Of a stretch of DNA of 64,000 nucleotides, positions 56,838 to 64,000 are shown piece by piece. Both the position numbers and the translations under genes were made by a program. Numbering within the stretch: position 1 is the stretch's first letter; every line of letters begins with the position of its first letter. The notes below the pieces were generated by a model that was given only the letters and a program-made list of their open reading frames with translations, did no database searches and was not told the origin of the DNA. Source of the DNA: Phycisphaerae bacterium (GTDB taxonomy: Bacteria; Planctomycetota; Phycisphaerae; UBA1845); contig JAJDDY010000087.1 of NCBI GenBank assembly GCA_029260075.1, positions 1-64,000 on the forward strand. The letters are read 5' to 3'.

Positions 56838-57773
56838 ATGAGCAAGAAACAATTCAAGCGTAGGACGCTATTTGATCTTTACAGTGGTAACCTGGAAATC
56901 CACCGACCCTCTCTCAAGGGGCGGTTCTTGTGTCCGATCTGCCTCGCCGAGTTTTCCAAGGCCGCGTTGGATGCGGATAACCCGTTGGTCGACTTGGCAC
57001 ATGTATTGCCGAAATCGATTGGTGGCAGCGTTGTCACGTTGGAATGTCGCGATTGCAATAACCGGCTGGGCGCAAGGTATGACAGCCACAGGATTATGGA
57101 ACGCAAGGATCGTGAGTGGGCGAGTGGGAGCATTCCCAAAAGAGCAGTTATGAAGCTCGGAGGAGATCGAATCGCGGTCGATTGGTTGAGAACCGACGAC
57201 GGGCCCCATTTTACCATCAGGGAGGGTCAGTTTCGCCCCGGTGTCGACAAAGATCTTCTAGGCTTGCTTGCCCACAAGGGAAGCGTTGAAGTTCAAGCGA
57301 GATTTGCGAATCCTCGATCCGTCGCTGCTTCTTCGGTTCATACCGCGATGTTGTTCATGTTTTGGCGATTCGGCTACGAATGGATCTTGGAAAGCAACGC
57401 AGATCAGATTCGCCAAGGGCTGCGCGATGGCCCCCGCCGGTTTGATTTTCGAAAAATCGTCGGGCATGTAAAATCCCATGATGGCGCGCTCGACAACACA
57501 ACGGTTGCGTTGAACATACGTTCGGATTCCGCTGATAAGAGATGCTTCATAGTCACCGTTCCGAGCGAACGTCCGGAGGTGGTGATGCACGTTGTTATTC
57601 TTCCCGGTTTTGGAGCCGAGGGCCTTGAGTGCTTTGAGAGAGCGATCGAGATCGCCGCCGAGGTCAGGCCGTGGAAGGGGCGCGGTTTTCTTATTTCTGA
57701 TTCTCCTGAAGTACTGCTTCGCGAGCCAGGGGCTGCGTCAAGTGCAAGGGATATTTGGAACAAGTTCCGTTGA
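56838..57773 (+). CDS. HNH-type nuclease-like protein
   Basis: This 311-residue protein has an HNH/zinc-finger core at its N-terminus: Cys32-x2-Cys35 in CPIC, then DLAHVLPKSIGG with His55, then Cys70-x2-Cys73-Asn74 in CRDCNN. That order fits the HNH_5-like beta-beta-alpha-metal nuclease fold, which cuts DNA in restriction, homing or defence systems. The remaining 200 residues have no recognised domain. It uses more AT-rich codons than its neighbours and sits next to a dense repeat cluster, suggesting recent transfer. The ATG at 56838 gives the best protein; the frame from 56775 adds 21 unlikely residues. No clear ribosome-binding site is seen. Confidence 0.78.
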   Translation: MSKKQFKRRTLFDLYSGNLEIHRPSLKGRFLCPICLAEFSKAALDADNPLVDLAHVLPKSIGGSVVTLECRDCNNRLGARYDSHRIMERKDREWASGSIPKRAVMKLGGDRIAVDWLRTDDGPHFTIREGQFRPGVDKDLLGLLAHKGSVEVQARFANPRSVAASSVHTAMLFMFWRFGYEWILESNADQIRQGLRDGPRRFDFRKIVGHVKSHDGALDNTTVALNIRSDSADKRCFIVTVPSERPEVVMHVVILPGFGAEGLECFERAIEIAAEVRPWKGRGFLISDSPEVLLREPGAASSARDIWNKFR

Positions 57774-57803
57774 TTGCCGCATGATTCCGCTCGCAAATAT
57801 TTC

Positions 57804-58172
57804 ATGAATTGCCCGCACTGCAACTCGCCCGACAACCATCGTATCATGTGGAGTTCGCGCAACCTGTGCGTCGCGATGGGAAACATCGTTTGGTGCTTGG
57901 TACAAATATCTCTGTTCTGGGTAAGTGAAGACGGCTGGCCTCTCAGGCGAACGTGCCGTGCTTGTGGCCACCAGTTTTACCGCCCGAAACGCAAGTTGCC
58001 GAAGCCGAACTTCGACGAGTGCCCTGGCTGCGGGTACAACTTGACCGGTAATACGTCCGGGCAATGTTCGGAGTGCGGCTGGAAGCTGCCACGGCGGTAT
58101 CGGGCGTGGCGAAAGCGGACGGACCGAGCGCTTCACAGGTCGAACCGCACCGATGGCGCTCCGGATGCGTAG
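57804..58172 (+). CDS. Small zinc-ribbon protein with a hydrophobic insert
   Basis: This 122-residue protein has three paired-Cys knuckles: CPHC at 3-6, CRAC at 51-54, and a complete ribbon CPGCGYNL...CSECG (Cys73, 76, 88, 91). The last is a motif I associate with planctomycete proteins. A hydrophobic stretch (about 24-40) could be a membrane helix between the first and second knuckles. Function is unknown; such ribbons often bind nucleic acid or a partner protein. The ATG at 57804 is favoured because it starts directly at MNCPHC. A TTG at 57774 is possible. It lies 30 bases after the HNH gene. Confidence 0.75.
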   Translation: MNCPHCNSPDNHRIMWSSRNLCVAMGNIVWCLVQISLFWVSEDGWPLRRTCRACGHQFYRPKRKLPKPNFDECPGCGYNLTGNTSGQCSECGWKLPRRYRAWRKRTDRALHRSNRTDGAPDA

Positions 58173-58205
58173 CATGGTGATGACGCCACGGACCACGCGA
58201 CCCGC

Positions 58206-60173
58206 ATGAATCTCCAGCAGCCCCAACCTCGCCGTACCGAGTGCATCTTGCTGGGGGGCATCGTCGTCCTGTTTGCGGTGCTGTCGATCATTGGGATTAC
58301 ATGGGGTCTGCCCAGCCGGAGCATCGACAAGTACCTTTTCGGCGGGGACGAACCCTGGTCGGGCGAGAAGATTTATCGGCTGGCGGAGGGTGCGAAGAAG
58401 TTCGACGCGCGGCGCGGGGCTGATGTCGATGTCGATCCGCTGGCTGATGGGGCAGCCGGTGGCGTGCCCATTCTGCTGACCGAAACCGACGAGGACGTCG
58501 CCCGGATTTACCTCCGCTACCGTCTCTACACCCATCAGCCGGACGAGATGATCACCATGATGGCGCTGGCGGGCATGAAGCCGCGCCAGTTGCAGCTTGA
58601 TCCGCGACTCTATCAATATGGCGGGCTGTTTATCTATCCGGTCGGCGGGCTGATCGGGGCGTGTGGTTTGGTCGGGCTGATCGATGTGCGTAGCGACGTG
58701 CCCTATTACCTCGACAACCCCGACGAGTTCGGCAAGTTTTACGTGGTCGCGCGGGCGTACTCCGCCATGTGGGGAATGATCGGCGTGCTGGTGGTGTTCG
58801 CGATCGCTCGACGGTTGACCGCGTCGGTCGTGCCGGGGTTGTTGGCTGCACTCTTGTTCACGTTGATGCCGGTGGTGGTGTGCATGGCCCACGAGGGTAA
58901 GCCGCATCTACCGGGTGCGGTGTTGATGTTGATGGCGGTCTATTTCTCGATGCGGTGGCTTGCGGCGCTATCTGCGCCCCCCCCCGAACCCCCCCTTGGC
59001 ATGAGGGAGAGCCTTGACGCGGACGGCGAGGGTTCTACTCGAAGTGCGCGAGGTTCGGCGGTGTTGGGCAAGCGGCGCGATTGGTGGTTGATGTGCGTTT
59101 GCTGTGGTGCGGCGTTTGGCATGGTGCTTTCGTCCGGGCCGATCTTTGTGTTGATACCGCTTACGGTCTGGTTGGGCGCGCGACAGGCGCGACCACAGCA
59201 AACGGCAAGCCTCTGGTCGCTGCTTATGCGTACGACGATCGGTGTGACCGTGGCCGTTGGTGTCTATCTGATCACCAATCCCTACATCGTGATCAACGCG
59301 ATCACTAACCGCGAGGTATTGACCAGCAACTTCGGCAACTCGCTGGCGATGTATCAGATCGACCGAGTCGGCGAGGGGCTGTGGCGCGTGCTGGAGCTGA
59401 CGATAGAAGGTGTGACGCTTCCGGTGGTGGTGCTGGGGTTGATCGCGCTCGTGGTTGTCTCGGTCCGCGGGTTCGCTCACGCCCGGTCGAACGGTACGGA
59501 CCAGAGTAGCGTCGGACAACGCAGCCTGTTCGTGGCCATGCTCCCGCTTGTCGTACCGGCCGCGGTGTTCTTCTTGCAATTCGTCCTGATCGGAGCGGGA
59601 AAGCCTGCGGAGTATGGGCGTTTTGGTGTGTTCACGAACACGGCGTTGGCGATCGGAGCGGCCTGTCTACTTGCTCGCCCGTGGACCAAACTGCGCGCTG
59701 TCGTGAACTGGGTTCCGGCGGTGCTCGTTGTGATGTGGATGGCTGGTTGCGGGGCGGCGTATCTTCGCAATTTCATTGTGGACGTCCAAGACGAGGCCAG
59801 TCTTGAAGTTGTGGACGAGTTTCTCGATAAGCAATTGGGTTCTGCTGACGTGCGGTTCGCCGTCCTCGCCGATCCGGCGCCCTACAACTTTCCTCCGATC
59901 AGTTTTTCAAAGTCATCCGTGGAGCGTCTTGGCTCGGTCGAGAATTACTGCCTGGCGGCGTCGGCGGATCGCAAGACCGGTTTTCTGGTTTTTCCTTCGG
60001 ATTTGCCAGGCATCAAAGCGGAATCCGACCAAATGAGGATTCCGAAAACAAAATATGAACTGTCCAAAGGTTATTGCATTCCTCCTCTTGTTAGCGAGTT
60101 CGACTGGCCTGATACGCCCATCAGTTGGGCCAACAAGCCGCTTGTGATGGTGGGGCGGTGTTGCCGTCCTTAG
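58206..60173 (+). CDS. Multi-pass GT-C-like membrane protein
   Basis: This 655-residue protein has about ten membrane helices (first at about 14-35) and a large first loop that includes GGDEPWSGEKIYRLAEG, HQPDEMITMMALAGM and LDPRLYQYGGLFIYP. Acidic residues in such loops are typical of GT-C glycosyltransferases (ArnT/PMT-like), which move sugars from lipid carriers. The C-terminal 150 residues are soluble. A cytoplasmic loop (about 255-290) is encoded by two poly-C tracts, 58977-58985 and 58989-58995, and has a disordered, Pro/Gly/Ser-rich sequence. The TAG stop is the first triplet of a MITE-like element. Transferase activity is inferred. Confidence 0.78.
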   Translation: MNLQQPQPRRTECILLGGIVVLFAVLSIIGITWGLPSRSIDKYLFGGDEPWSGEKIYRLAEGAKKFDARRGADVDVDPLADGAAGGVPILLTETDEDVARIYLRYRLYTHQPDEMITMMALAGMKPRQLQLDPRLYQYGGLFIYPVGGLIGACGLVGLIDVRSDVPYYLDNPDEFGKFYVVARAYSAMWGMIGVLVVFAIARRLTASVVPGLLAALLFTLMPVVVCMAHEGKPHLPGAVLMLMAVYFSMRWLAALSAPPPEPPLGMRESLDADGEGSTRSARGSAVLGKRRDWWLMCVCCGAAFGMVLSSGPIFVLIPLTVWLGARQARPQQTASLWSLLMRTTIGVTVAVGVYLITNPYIVINAITNREVLTSNFGNSLAMYQIDRVGEGLWRVLELTIEGVTLPVVVLGLIALVVVSVRGFAHARSNGTDQSSVGQRSLFVAMLPLVVPAAVFFLQFVLIGAGKPAEYGRFGVFTNTALAIGAACLLARPWTKLRAVVNWVPAVLVVMWMAGCGAAYLRNFIVDVQDEASLEVVDEFLDKQLGSADVRFAVLADPAPYNFPPISFSKSSVERLGSVENYCLAASADRKTGFLVFPSDLPGIKAESDQMRIPKTKYELSKGYCIPPLVSEFDWPDTPISWANKPLVMVGRCCRP

Positions 60174-60296
60174 AGCGTGTTTGATAAGGGCCGCTTCCGA
60201 ACCGAGCCGCGACCGTAAGGGAGCGGTTTCCCACGGGAAAGTCGCACCGCTCCCTTACGGTCGCGGCTCGGAAAGGACTTCTTAGACGCGATCCTA
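60171..60296. repeat. MITE-like element, family II
   Basis: This 126-base palindrome starts TAGAGCGTGTTTGATAAG and ends AGACGCGATCCTA. Core arms CCGAGCCGCGACCGTAAG (from 60202) and its inverted copy (to 60270) are the best kept in the window. Its first triplet is the stop codon of the GT-C-like gene. Confidence 0.82.
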
Positions 60297-60446
60297 GGCC
60301 GCTAGTCGTCGGCATTAGTGATCGGAGCGGAATGCAAGTCTGATTCCAAAACGAAGGTCCGGAAATCGCCGATAGATGACTAGCGCCTCCTTGCGTCGGT
60401 GGATCGTACGCAGGGTGTCGTGGACCTTACGACAGGGAGAACCGAC

Positions 60447-60800
60447 GTGCCCAACCCGCTTTGCCATTTTGAATTGATGACCACCGATCCGAAACGGTGC
60501 CAGGACTTCTACGGCAACGTGTTCGATTGGCAGTTCGACCACGACACCATGCCGGGCTATTCGCTGATCAGCGTAGGCGGCGAGGTGACGGGGGCGGCGT
60601 TCACGAAACCGGTCGACGCGCCCGGCGTGTGCATGAACACCTATTTTCAGGTGGCGGACATTGACGCCACGCTGGCGAAGGTAACGGATCGCGGTGGTAA
60701 CGTGCTCGTGCCCAAGACGGAGATTCCGGGCACCGGACACATGGCCATGTTTACCGATCCGGAGGGGGTTCCGATCGGCATCATGCAGCCGACGGCGTAG
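60447..60800 (+). CDS. VOC-family (glyoxalase-like) protein
   Basis: This 117-residue small cytoplasmic protein has the vicinal-oxygen-chelate fold. It shows FELMTTDPKRCQDFYGNVFDWQF at the start, in the usual beta-alpha-beta order, then YFQVADIDATLAKVTDRGGNVL and MAMFTDPEGVPIGIMQP at the end. Members are metal enzymes (glyoxalase, dioxygenase, resistance proteins) or binding proteins; the exact role is unknown. The start is GTG with GGGAG 7 bases upstream. The longer frame from 60399 lacks this signal. It is followed by a dense repeat region. Confidence 0.88.
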   Translation: MPNPLCHFELMTTDPKRCQDFYGNVFDWQFDHDTMPGYSLISVGGEVTGAAFTKPVDAPGVCMNTYFQVADIDATLAKVTDRGGNVLVPKTEIPGTGHMAMFTDPEGVPIGIMQPTA

Positions 60801-60821
60801 GAAACCTCTTGCGGAGTCTGC

Positions 60822-60875
60822 ATTGGCTGGAAGCCAATGCGGCATGGTGATATCAACACCGGCTGGAAGCCGGTG
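60822..60875. repeat. GGCTGGAAGCC hairpin pair
   Basis: ATTGGCTGGAAGCCAAT (60822-60838) and CACCGGCTGGAAGCCGGTG (60857-60875) are two perfect hairpins sharing the GGCTGGAAGCC centre, lying in tandem just after the VOC gene. The second matches the family at 10090-10162 in inverted orientation. Confidence 0.75.
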
Positions 60876-60915
60876 CCACAGAAGAGTGCCACTTCGGCGG
60901 CATGCAACCGCCAAG

Positions 60916-60998
60916 TTGGGACGTGATTCCTATCTCGCTGGGACGTGATTCCTATCTCGTCCCCTCCCTTAGGCCGCTGGGACGTGATTCCTATCTCG
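60916..60998. repeat. Three 22-base direct repeats TGGGACGTGATTCCTATCTCG
   Basis: Copies lie at 60916-60937, 60938-60959 (abutting) and 60977-60998, differing at one base. Each also forms a weak palindrome, since GGGACG at one end pairs with CGTCCC after the copy. Three copies with one short spacer do not make a CRISPR array. Confidence 0.8.
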
Positions 60999-61044
60999 TC
61001 CCTCTTCCCAAGCAGGATTCTTCTCTTGCGTCTCGTGTACCTAG

Positions 61045-61172
61045 CGACGCACCGGAAAGGATTTTGCCGACGTGGGTGCGAGAAAGGATTCACGCACCAG
61101 CGGTAAGGGATTCGCGCGCGTGGGTGCGAGAAAAGTTTCACGCACCAGCGAGAAAGGATTCACGCACCAGCG
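61045..61172. repeat. GTGCGAGAAAGGATTCACGCACC repeat cluster
   Basis: Alternating direct and inverted copies of a GTGGGTGCGAGAAAGG / TTCACGCACCAGCG unit occur (near 61071-61102, 61119-61150 and 61150-61172), with a weaker copy from 61045. Each pair can form a hairpin of GGTGCG with CGCACC. The whole gap 60801-61209 is repeats. Confidence 0.72.
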
Positions 61173-61209
61173 GCTCCACACTTCTACCCTAGCCTTGTTC
61201 GGCGGACGA

Positions 61210-62550
61210 CTACGCCAGCCCCATCAAGTCCAGCATGATTCGTTTGATGTCCGTGTCGCGGTGGGTCGTACCGGATTCCATGAACCCTGTGTCGGCAGAA
61301 CAGATCAACGCCGTCCGGTGCCGTGGTTGTGTCACCGGTACGCCGTGCGAGCCTTTCACTAGCGAGGCGTCTAGCGGAATGCTCTTGGTGCTTGCGTCGA
61401 AGAACAGCTCGACCGGGTCGTAGCTGGGTTTGCGGTGTATGTCGACGGTTCGCGCGAACGGCGGTGCCACCGCATCGTCACCCCACCAGTAGTATGCGAA
61501 CCAGTGATCGTCCTCAGCCACAAGAACAACGTCGCCGCTACGCTCATGGTCCAATCCAATCTCTCGCCGCCGCCGACCGGCGTAGGCGCCGGCTACGCCC
61601 GGAAGACCCTCGAAAGTCTTGGCGATTTCCGCCGCGCGGCTGACGTCGCCGGGTTGCACGAAAACGTGGGCCAATTGATGATCGACCATGGCGAAGGCGA
61701 CGCTGCTTGCGAGGTCGACGTATTCGTGGCCATCTTGGTTGCGTACACTCAGCAAGCCGGCCTCGCGCAGTACGCGGTTGGGATACACGACACCCGTCAC
61801 ATCGGTCAGAGCGTATTCACCGGCCACTAGATACACCACGTCGTCGCCTGATGGCGTGTTCCCCACACCGTTCGACCATTCGCCCAACAATTGGTCGAGC
61901 TCGACGAGTGCGGTTTGGGCTTCGGCGCTGTTGGGGCCATGCTTCTGCGCCGCGTAGTCGAGGTGCGGGATGTAAATCCAGTGCAAGTTCGGCGCGCTGC
62001 GCTCGATGAGGCGCTGGGCGGCGCGAAGAATCCACCGCGTCGACTCGATGTTGGCCAGTGGTCCCCAGTAGTGTTGCAGTGGGAAATGCCCGAGATCGTC
62101 GAGCAGCTCTTGGTAGAACCCTTCCGGTTTGGAATAACACCAGAGCTTCATCGTACCGTCGTCTTCATGGATCGGCGCCGGGGTTACGATGAAATCCGCG
62201 CCGCATCCTTTGATGTTCTGAGCGTGCCACACGGCCGACGTAAGCTCCGGTCGACGGGTGCGCAGTTCGTCCCAGATTTGGTCGCCGGCGATGACGTCGT
62301 TATGGGCCACCCAAAACTCGACCTCATGCCGCGCGCGGTCGTAGAAGCCGTTGGCGATCACGCCGTGCGCTTGTGGATCGTCACCGGTCCAGAACGTGGC
62401 TTGAACCGTCGACGTCACACACGGAAACGTCGGAATCATTTCGGCGATAGCGCCTCGGTTTGCCCAGCCGAAAAGGGTCGGCGTGGATGACGCGCTGATG
62501 TCACTAGATCGCAAACCGGGAATCGAAAGGAAGATTAGATGATTCGTCAT
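61210..62550 (-). CDS. Alkaline-phosphatase-superfamily phosphodiesterase (EboF-like)
   Basis: This 446-residue protein is of the nucleotide pyrophosphatase/phosphodiesterase type. The nucleophile region reads TFPCVTSTVQATFWTG with Thr46 as the likely nucleophile, followed by DPQAHGVIANGFYD. The C-terminal metal site appears as KGSHGVPV. The first metal ligand, usually an Asp near the N-terminus, is not obvious (LSIPGLRSSD). The stretch VTSTVQATFWTG with the later GDQIWDELR strongly recalls EboF proteins of the ebo gene cluster. Its ATG overlaps the stop of the TIM-barrel gene (ATGA at 62547-62550), so they are coupled. Confidence 0.83.
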   Translation of the reverse strand: MTNHLIFLSIPGLRSSDISASSTPTLFGWANRGAIAEMIPTFPCVTSTVQATFWTGDDPQAHGVIANGFYDRARHEVEFWVAHNDVIAGDQIWDELRTRRPELTSAVWHAQNIKGCGADFIVTPAPIHEDDGTMKLWCYSKPEGFYQELLDDLGHFPLQHYWGPLANIESTRWILRAAQRLIERSAPNLHWIYIPHLDYAAQKHGPNSAEAQTALVELDQLLGEWSNGVGNTPSGDDVVYLVAGEYALTDVTGVVYPNRVLREAGLLSVRNQDGHEYVDLASSVAFAMVDHQLAHVFVQPGDVSRAAEIAKTFEGLPGVAGAYAGRRRREIGLDHERSGDVVLVAEDDHWFAYYWWGDDAVAPPFARTVDIHRKPSYDPVELFFDASTKSIPLDASLVKGSHGVPVTQPRHRTALICSADTGFMESGTTHRDTDIKRIMLDLMGLA

Positions 62551-63452
62551 GCGTTCGTCTCACGGCTGACGGCGTCCGGTGTGTCGACACGGGTCAGGTA
62601 GGGTTGGAGAAAATCATAAGCCCGCCGGGCGGTCTCGACGGCGTTGTGGCTATGGCGCGACAGTTCGACGTGAACGGTTCCGCCGTACGCCACGTCGCGC
62701 AGGGCGGCGAAAATGGGCTCGAAGTCCACTTCGCCTTCCCCGAACATGAGGTGTTCATGTCGACCCTTGTTCATGTCTTCGATGTGTACGTTCCACAATC
62801 GTGCCGACCACTGGCGGATATGTTCCGCGACGTCGCCGTCGTCCAAACACCACACGTGGCCGGTGTCGAGGGTAAGGCCTAGCAAGGGGTGATCCAGGGT
62901 GCGCGTCAACTTGTCGAAGTCGGACATTGTTGAAATGAACATCCCCGGTTCCGGCTCGAAGGCGATCCGCACGCCGCACGATTCGGCATGTCGTAGCACT
63001 TCGGAGAGTCCGTCGATCAACCGGTCCCAAAGTCGCTCGGAGTTCGCAGCGTCGTCGGCTGTTCCGGACCAGAGCGAAACGCAGTCCGCATCGATCGACG
63101 AAGCCACATCGACTGCGGCTTTGAGAAAACCGATGCGGAGGTCTCGGTCCGCGCGATTGGCACTGATGAGTGTAGGCTGGTGCTTTCGGCGGGGGTCGAG
63201 AAGGAAGCGCGATCCAGTTTCGATCGTGACGCGAAGGTTTCGCTTGTCCAACGCCGCGCGCAACATGCCCGTACACCGAGCCACACCGTGACGGTTTGGC
63301 GGGTCGAGGTGCTCGGATTCCAACGTGGTCGCCACGGCGCGATAACCGATCTCGTCGAGAACGTCGACAGCGTCGGCCAACCGGTGGTAGGCCATTCCGT
63401 TGGTGTTGTACCCAAGCGCGAGCGCACTGCAGTTTGTTCGACCGTAGATCAT
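62547..63452 (-). CDS. Sugar-phosphate isomerase/epimerase-like TIM barrel (EboE-like)
   Basis: This 301-residue protein is of the xylose-isomerase-like TIM-barrel (AP endonuclease 2) family. Metal ligands expected at the barrel mouth are visible: Glu in FEPEPG, Asp/His in LTLDTGHVWCL, His in NVHIEDMNKGRHEH and Glu in VHVELSRHSHNA. These enzymes act on sugars or related polyols; the substrate is not known. It is translationally coupled to the EboF-like gene. In ebo clusters an EboE TIM barrel accompanies EboF, so the pair could be a reduced ebo module. The ATG lacks a good ribosome-binding site. Confidence 0.85.
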   Translation of the reverse strand: MIYGRTNCSALALGYNTNGMAYHRLADAVDVLDEIGYRAVATTLESEHLDPPNRHGVARCTGMLRAALDKRNLRVTIETGSRFLLDPRRKHQPTLISANRADRDLRIGFLKAAVDVASSIDADCVSLWSGTADDAANSERLWDRLIDGLSEVLRHAESCGVRIAFEPEPGMFISTMSDFDKLTRTLDHPLLGLTLDTGHVWCLDDGDVAEHIRQWSARLWNVHIEDMNKGRHEHLMFGEGEVDFEPIFAALRDVAYGGTVHVELSRHSHNAVETARRAYDFLQPYLTRVDTPDAVSRETNA

Positions 63453-63544
63453 CGCCGACGATTATGGGCGATGAGCGGTGTCAACGCGAGCGCGGCGGGC
63501 TGCGCCGAAGTCACGTGGTGCATGACAGAATCGGCGGTCACTTA

Positions 63545-63640
63545 TCAGAGCATAGGGCGCGAGCCCTGTGACCGGTCTGGTATCGAAGAAGGGCGGTGCT
63601 CGTTCGTATCATGTCCGTGGGCTTGCGCCCACAGCTCTGA
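63545..63640. repeat. Imperfect inverted repeat with 28-base arms
   Basis: The left arm (63545-63572) contains the hairpin AGGGCGCGAGCCCT. The right arm (63613-63640) contains GTGGGCTTGCGCCCAC and is an inverted imperfect copy with shared TCAGAGC ends. It lies upstream of the TIM-barrel gene and resembles the other small mobile palindromes in structure. Confidence 0.65.
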
Positions 63641-63724
63641 CTGGACGTGCCGCCTTCAAACGTTGTTGCACGACCCACCGAATCAGTCACACACCCAATT
63701 TACGTGGTCCGACCCGCCGACGCA

Positions 63725-63994
63725 TCAAGTAGTCGCCGTGACGAACTCTCGAATGCGACGGCGCAATGTGCGTCTCGACGCTTTCGGTTTTTCGAAATTG
63801 AGCACAACGGTGGCGCTTCGACCCGCGTCAGCCGCAGCCGATGGCGCGTAGGGCTGCCAGCATTGCCGACAACGTCGCAATCGCTCGCTGTGCGCCGGAT
63901 GGACGATCGTCGGAAATGCGCAATGTGGGCAATGGATATATAGCGGTAGCACGAAATTCCCCCTCCCCCCGTGGATCGTCCCCTCGATCCACAC
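63725..63994 (-). CDS. Small Cys4 zinc-ribbon protein, possibly partial
   Basis: This frame of 89 residues has two Cys pairs, CPHC and CRQC, 16 residues apart in a zinc-ribbon arrangement, followed by an Ala/Arg-rich tail ending in RRRIREFVTATT. The fit to a real ribbon suggests a genuine small gene. The start is uncertain: the first codon in view is GTG at 63994 and the frame may continue past the window edge. Function unknown. Confidence 0.5.
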   Translation of the reverse strand: MWIEGTIHGGRGNFVLPLYIHCPHCAFPTIVHPAHSERLRRCRQCWQPYAPSAAADAGRSATVVLNFEKPKASRRTLRRRIREFVTATT

Positions 63995-64000
63995 GATCCC

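Noticed and set aside
60916-61172. Possible CRISPR array
   Set aside because: Only three 22-base copies, two of them abutting, with no spacers of constant length and no cas genes.

Overview
The window looks like a chromosomal segment of a planctomycete (phylum Planctomycetota, possibly Phycisphaerae). This is inference from gene content: secreted dockerin-like proteins, a zinc ribbon of the CPGCGYNLTG type, a MoxR/von Willebrand-A membrane operon, sulfatase-like lipoproteins, LptE- and BamD-like envelope proteins, and many short palindromic repeats between genes. GC content is fairly high. I saw no tRNA, rRNA, CRISPR array, transposase, integrase or phage gene.

Layout. 0.2-2.2 kb (-): secreted TlpA-like thioredoxin with carboxypeptidase-regulatory-like repeats. 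2.7-10.0 kb (+): a BatA/MoxR-type cluster of a coiled-coil membrane protein with a DnaJ-like zinc motif, an NHL-repeat protein, a 1061-residue VWA protein and a MoxR ATPase. 10.5-11.7 kb (+): a sigma-70 family factor behind a candidate promoter and a structured 5' leader. 12.0-14.7 kb (-): a membrane TPR protein. 15.1-17.1 kb (+): DinB-like protein, WYL regulator and D-aminoacyl-tRNA deacylase. 17.1-20.9 kb (-): BamD-like, LptE-like and FtsH. 21.3-27.0 kb (+): zinc alcohol dehydrogenase, two tandem sulfatase-like lipoproteins (one apparently catalytically dead) and an alpha/beta hydrolase. 27.4-31.5 kb (+): two secreted proteins. 31.8-34.3 kb (+): isocitrate dehydrogenase and a small exported protein. 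34.4-42.6 kb (-): PP2C/GAF sensor phosphatase coupled to an M42 peptidase, a Pit phosphate transporter with its DUF47/PhoU-like partner, and an S9 peptidase. 42.9-53.6 kb (-): three secreted proteins, two of them very large and Cys-rich. 54.7-60.8 kb (+): EamA transporter coupled to a cupin, then an HNH protein, a zinc-ribbon protein, a GT-C-like membrane protein and a VOC protein. 61.2-63.5 kb (-): a phosphodiesterase-like protein coupled to a TIM-barrel protein, resembling EboF/EboE. A small Cys4 protein lies at the right edge.

How the genes work together. Several pairs look translationally coupled: NHL/VWA, WYL/Dtd, BamD/LptE, M42/PP2C, EamA/cupin and phosphodiesterase/TIM barrel. The secreted proteins share modules: a cohesin-like beta domain, dockerin-like C-termini, and a C-terminal region of about 220 residues ending in a Tyr-Pro-Phe/Cys-Pro signature. 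This suggests a common surface or extracellular assembly system.

Non-coding content is unusually rich. Two related MITE-like families, one of about 146 bp (four copies) and one of about 126 bp (four copies), share the core CCGAGCCGCGACCGTAAG. At least six further palindromic or direct repeat families fill the gaps between genes.
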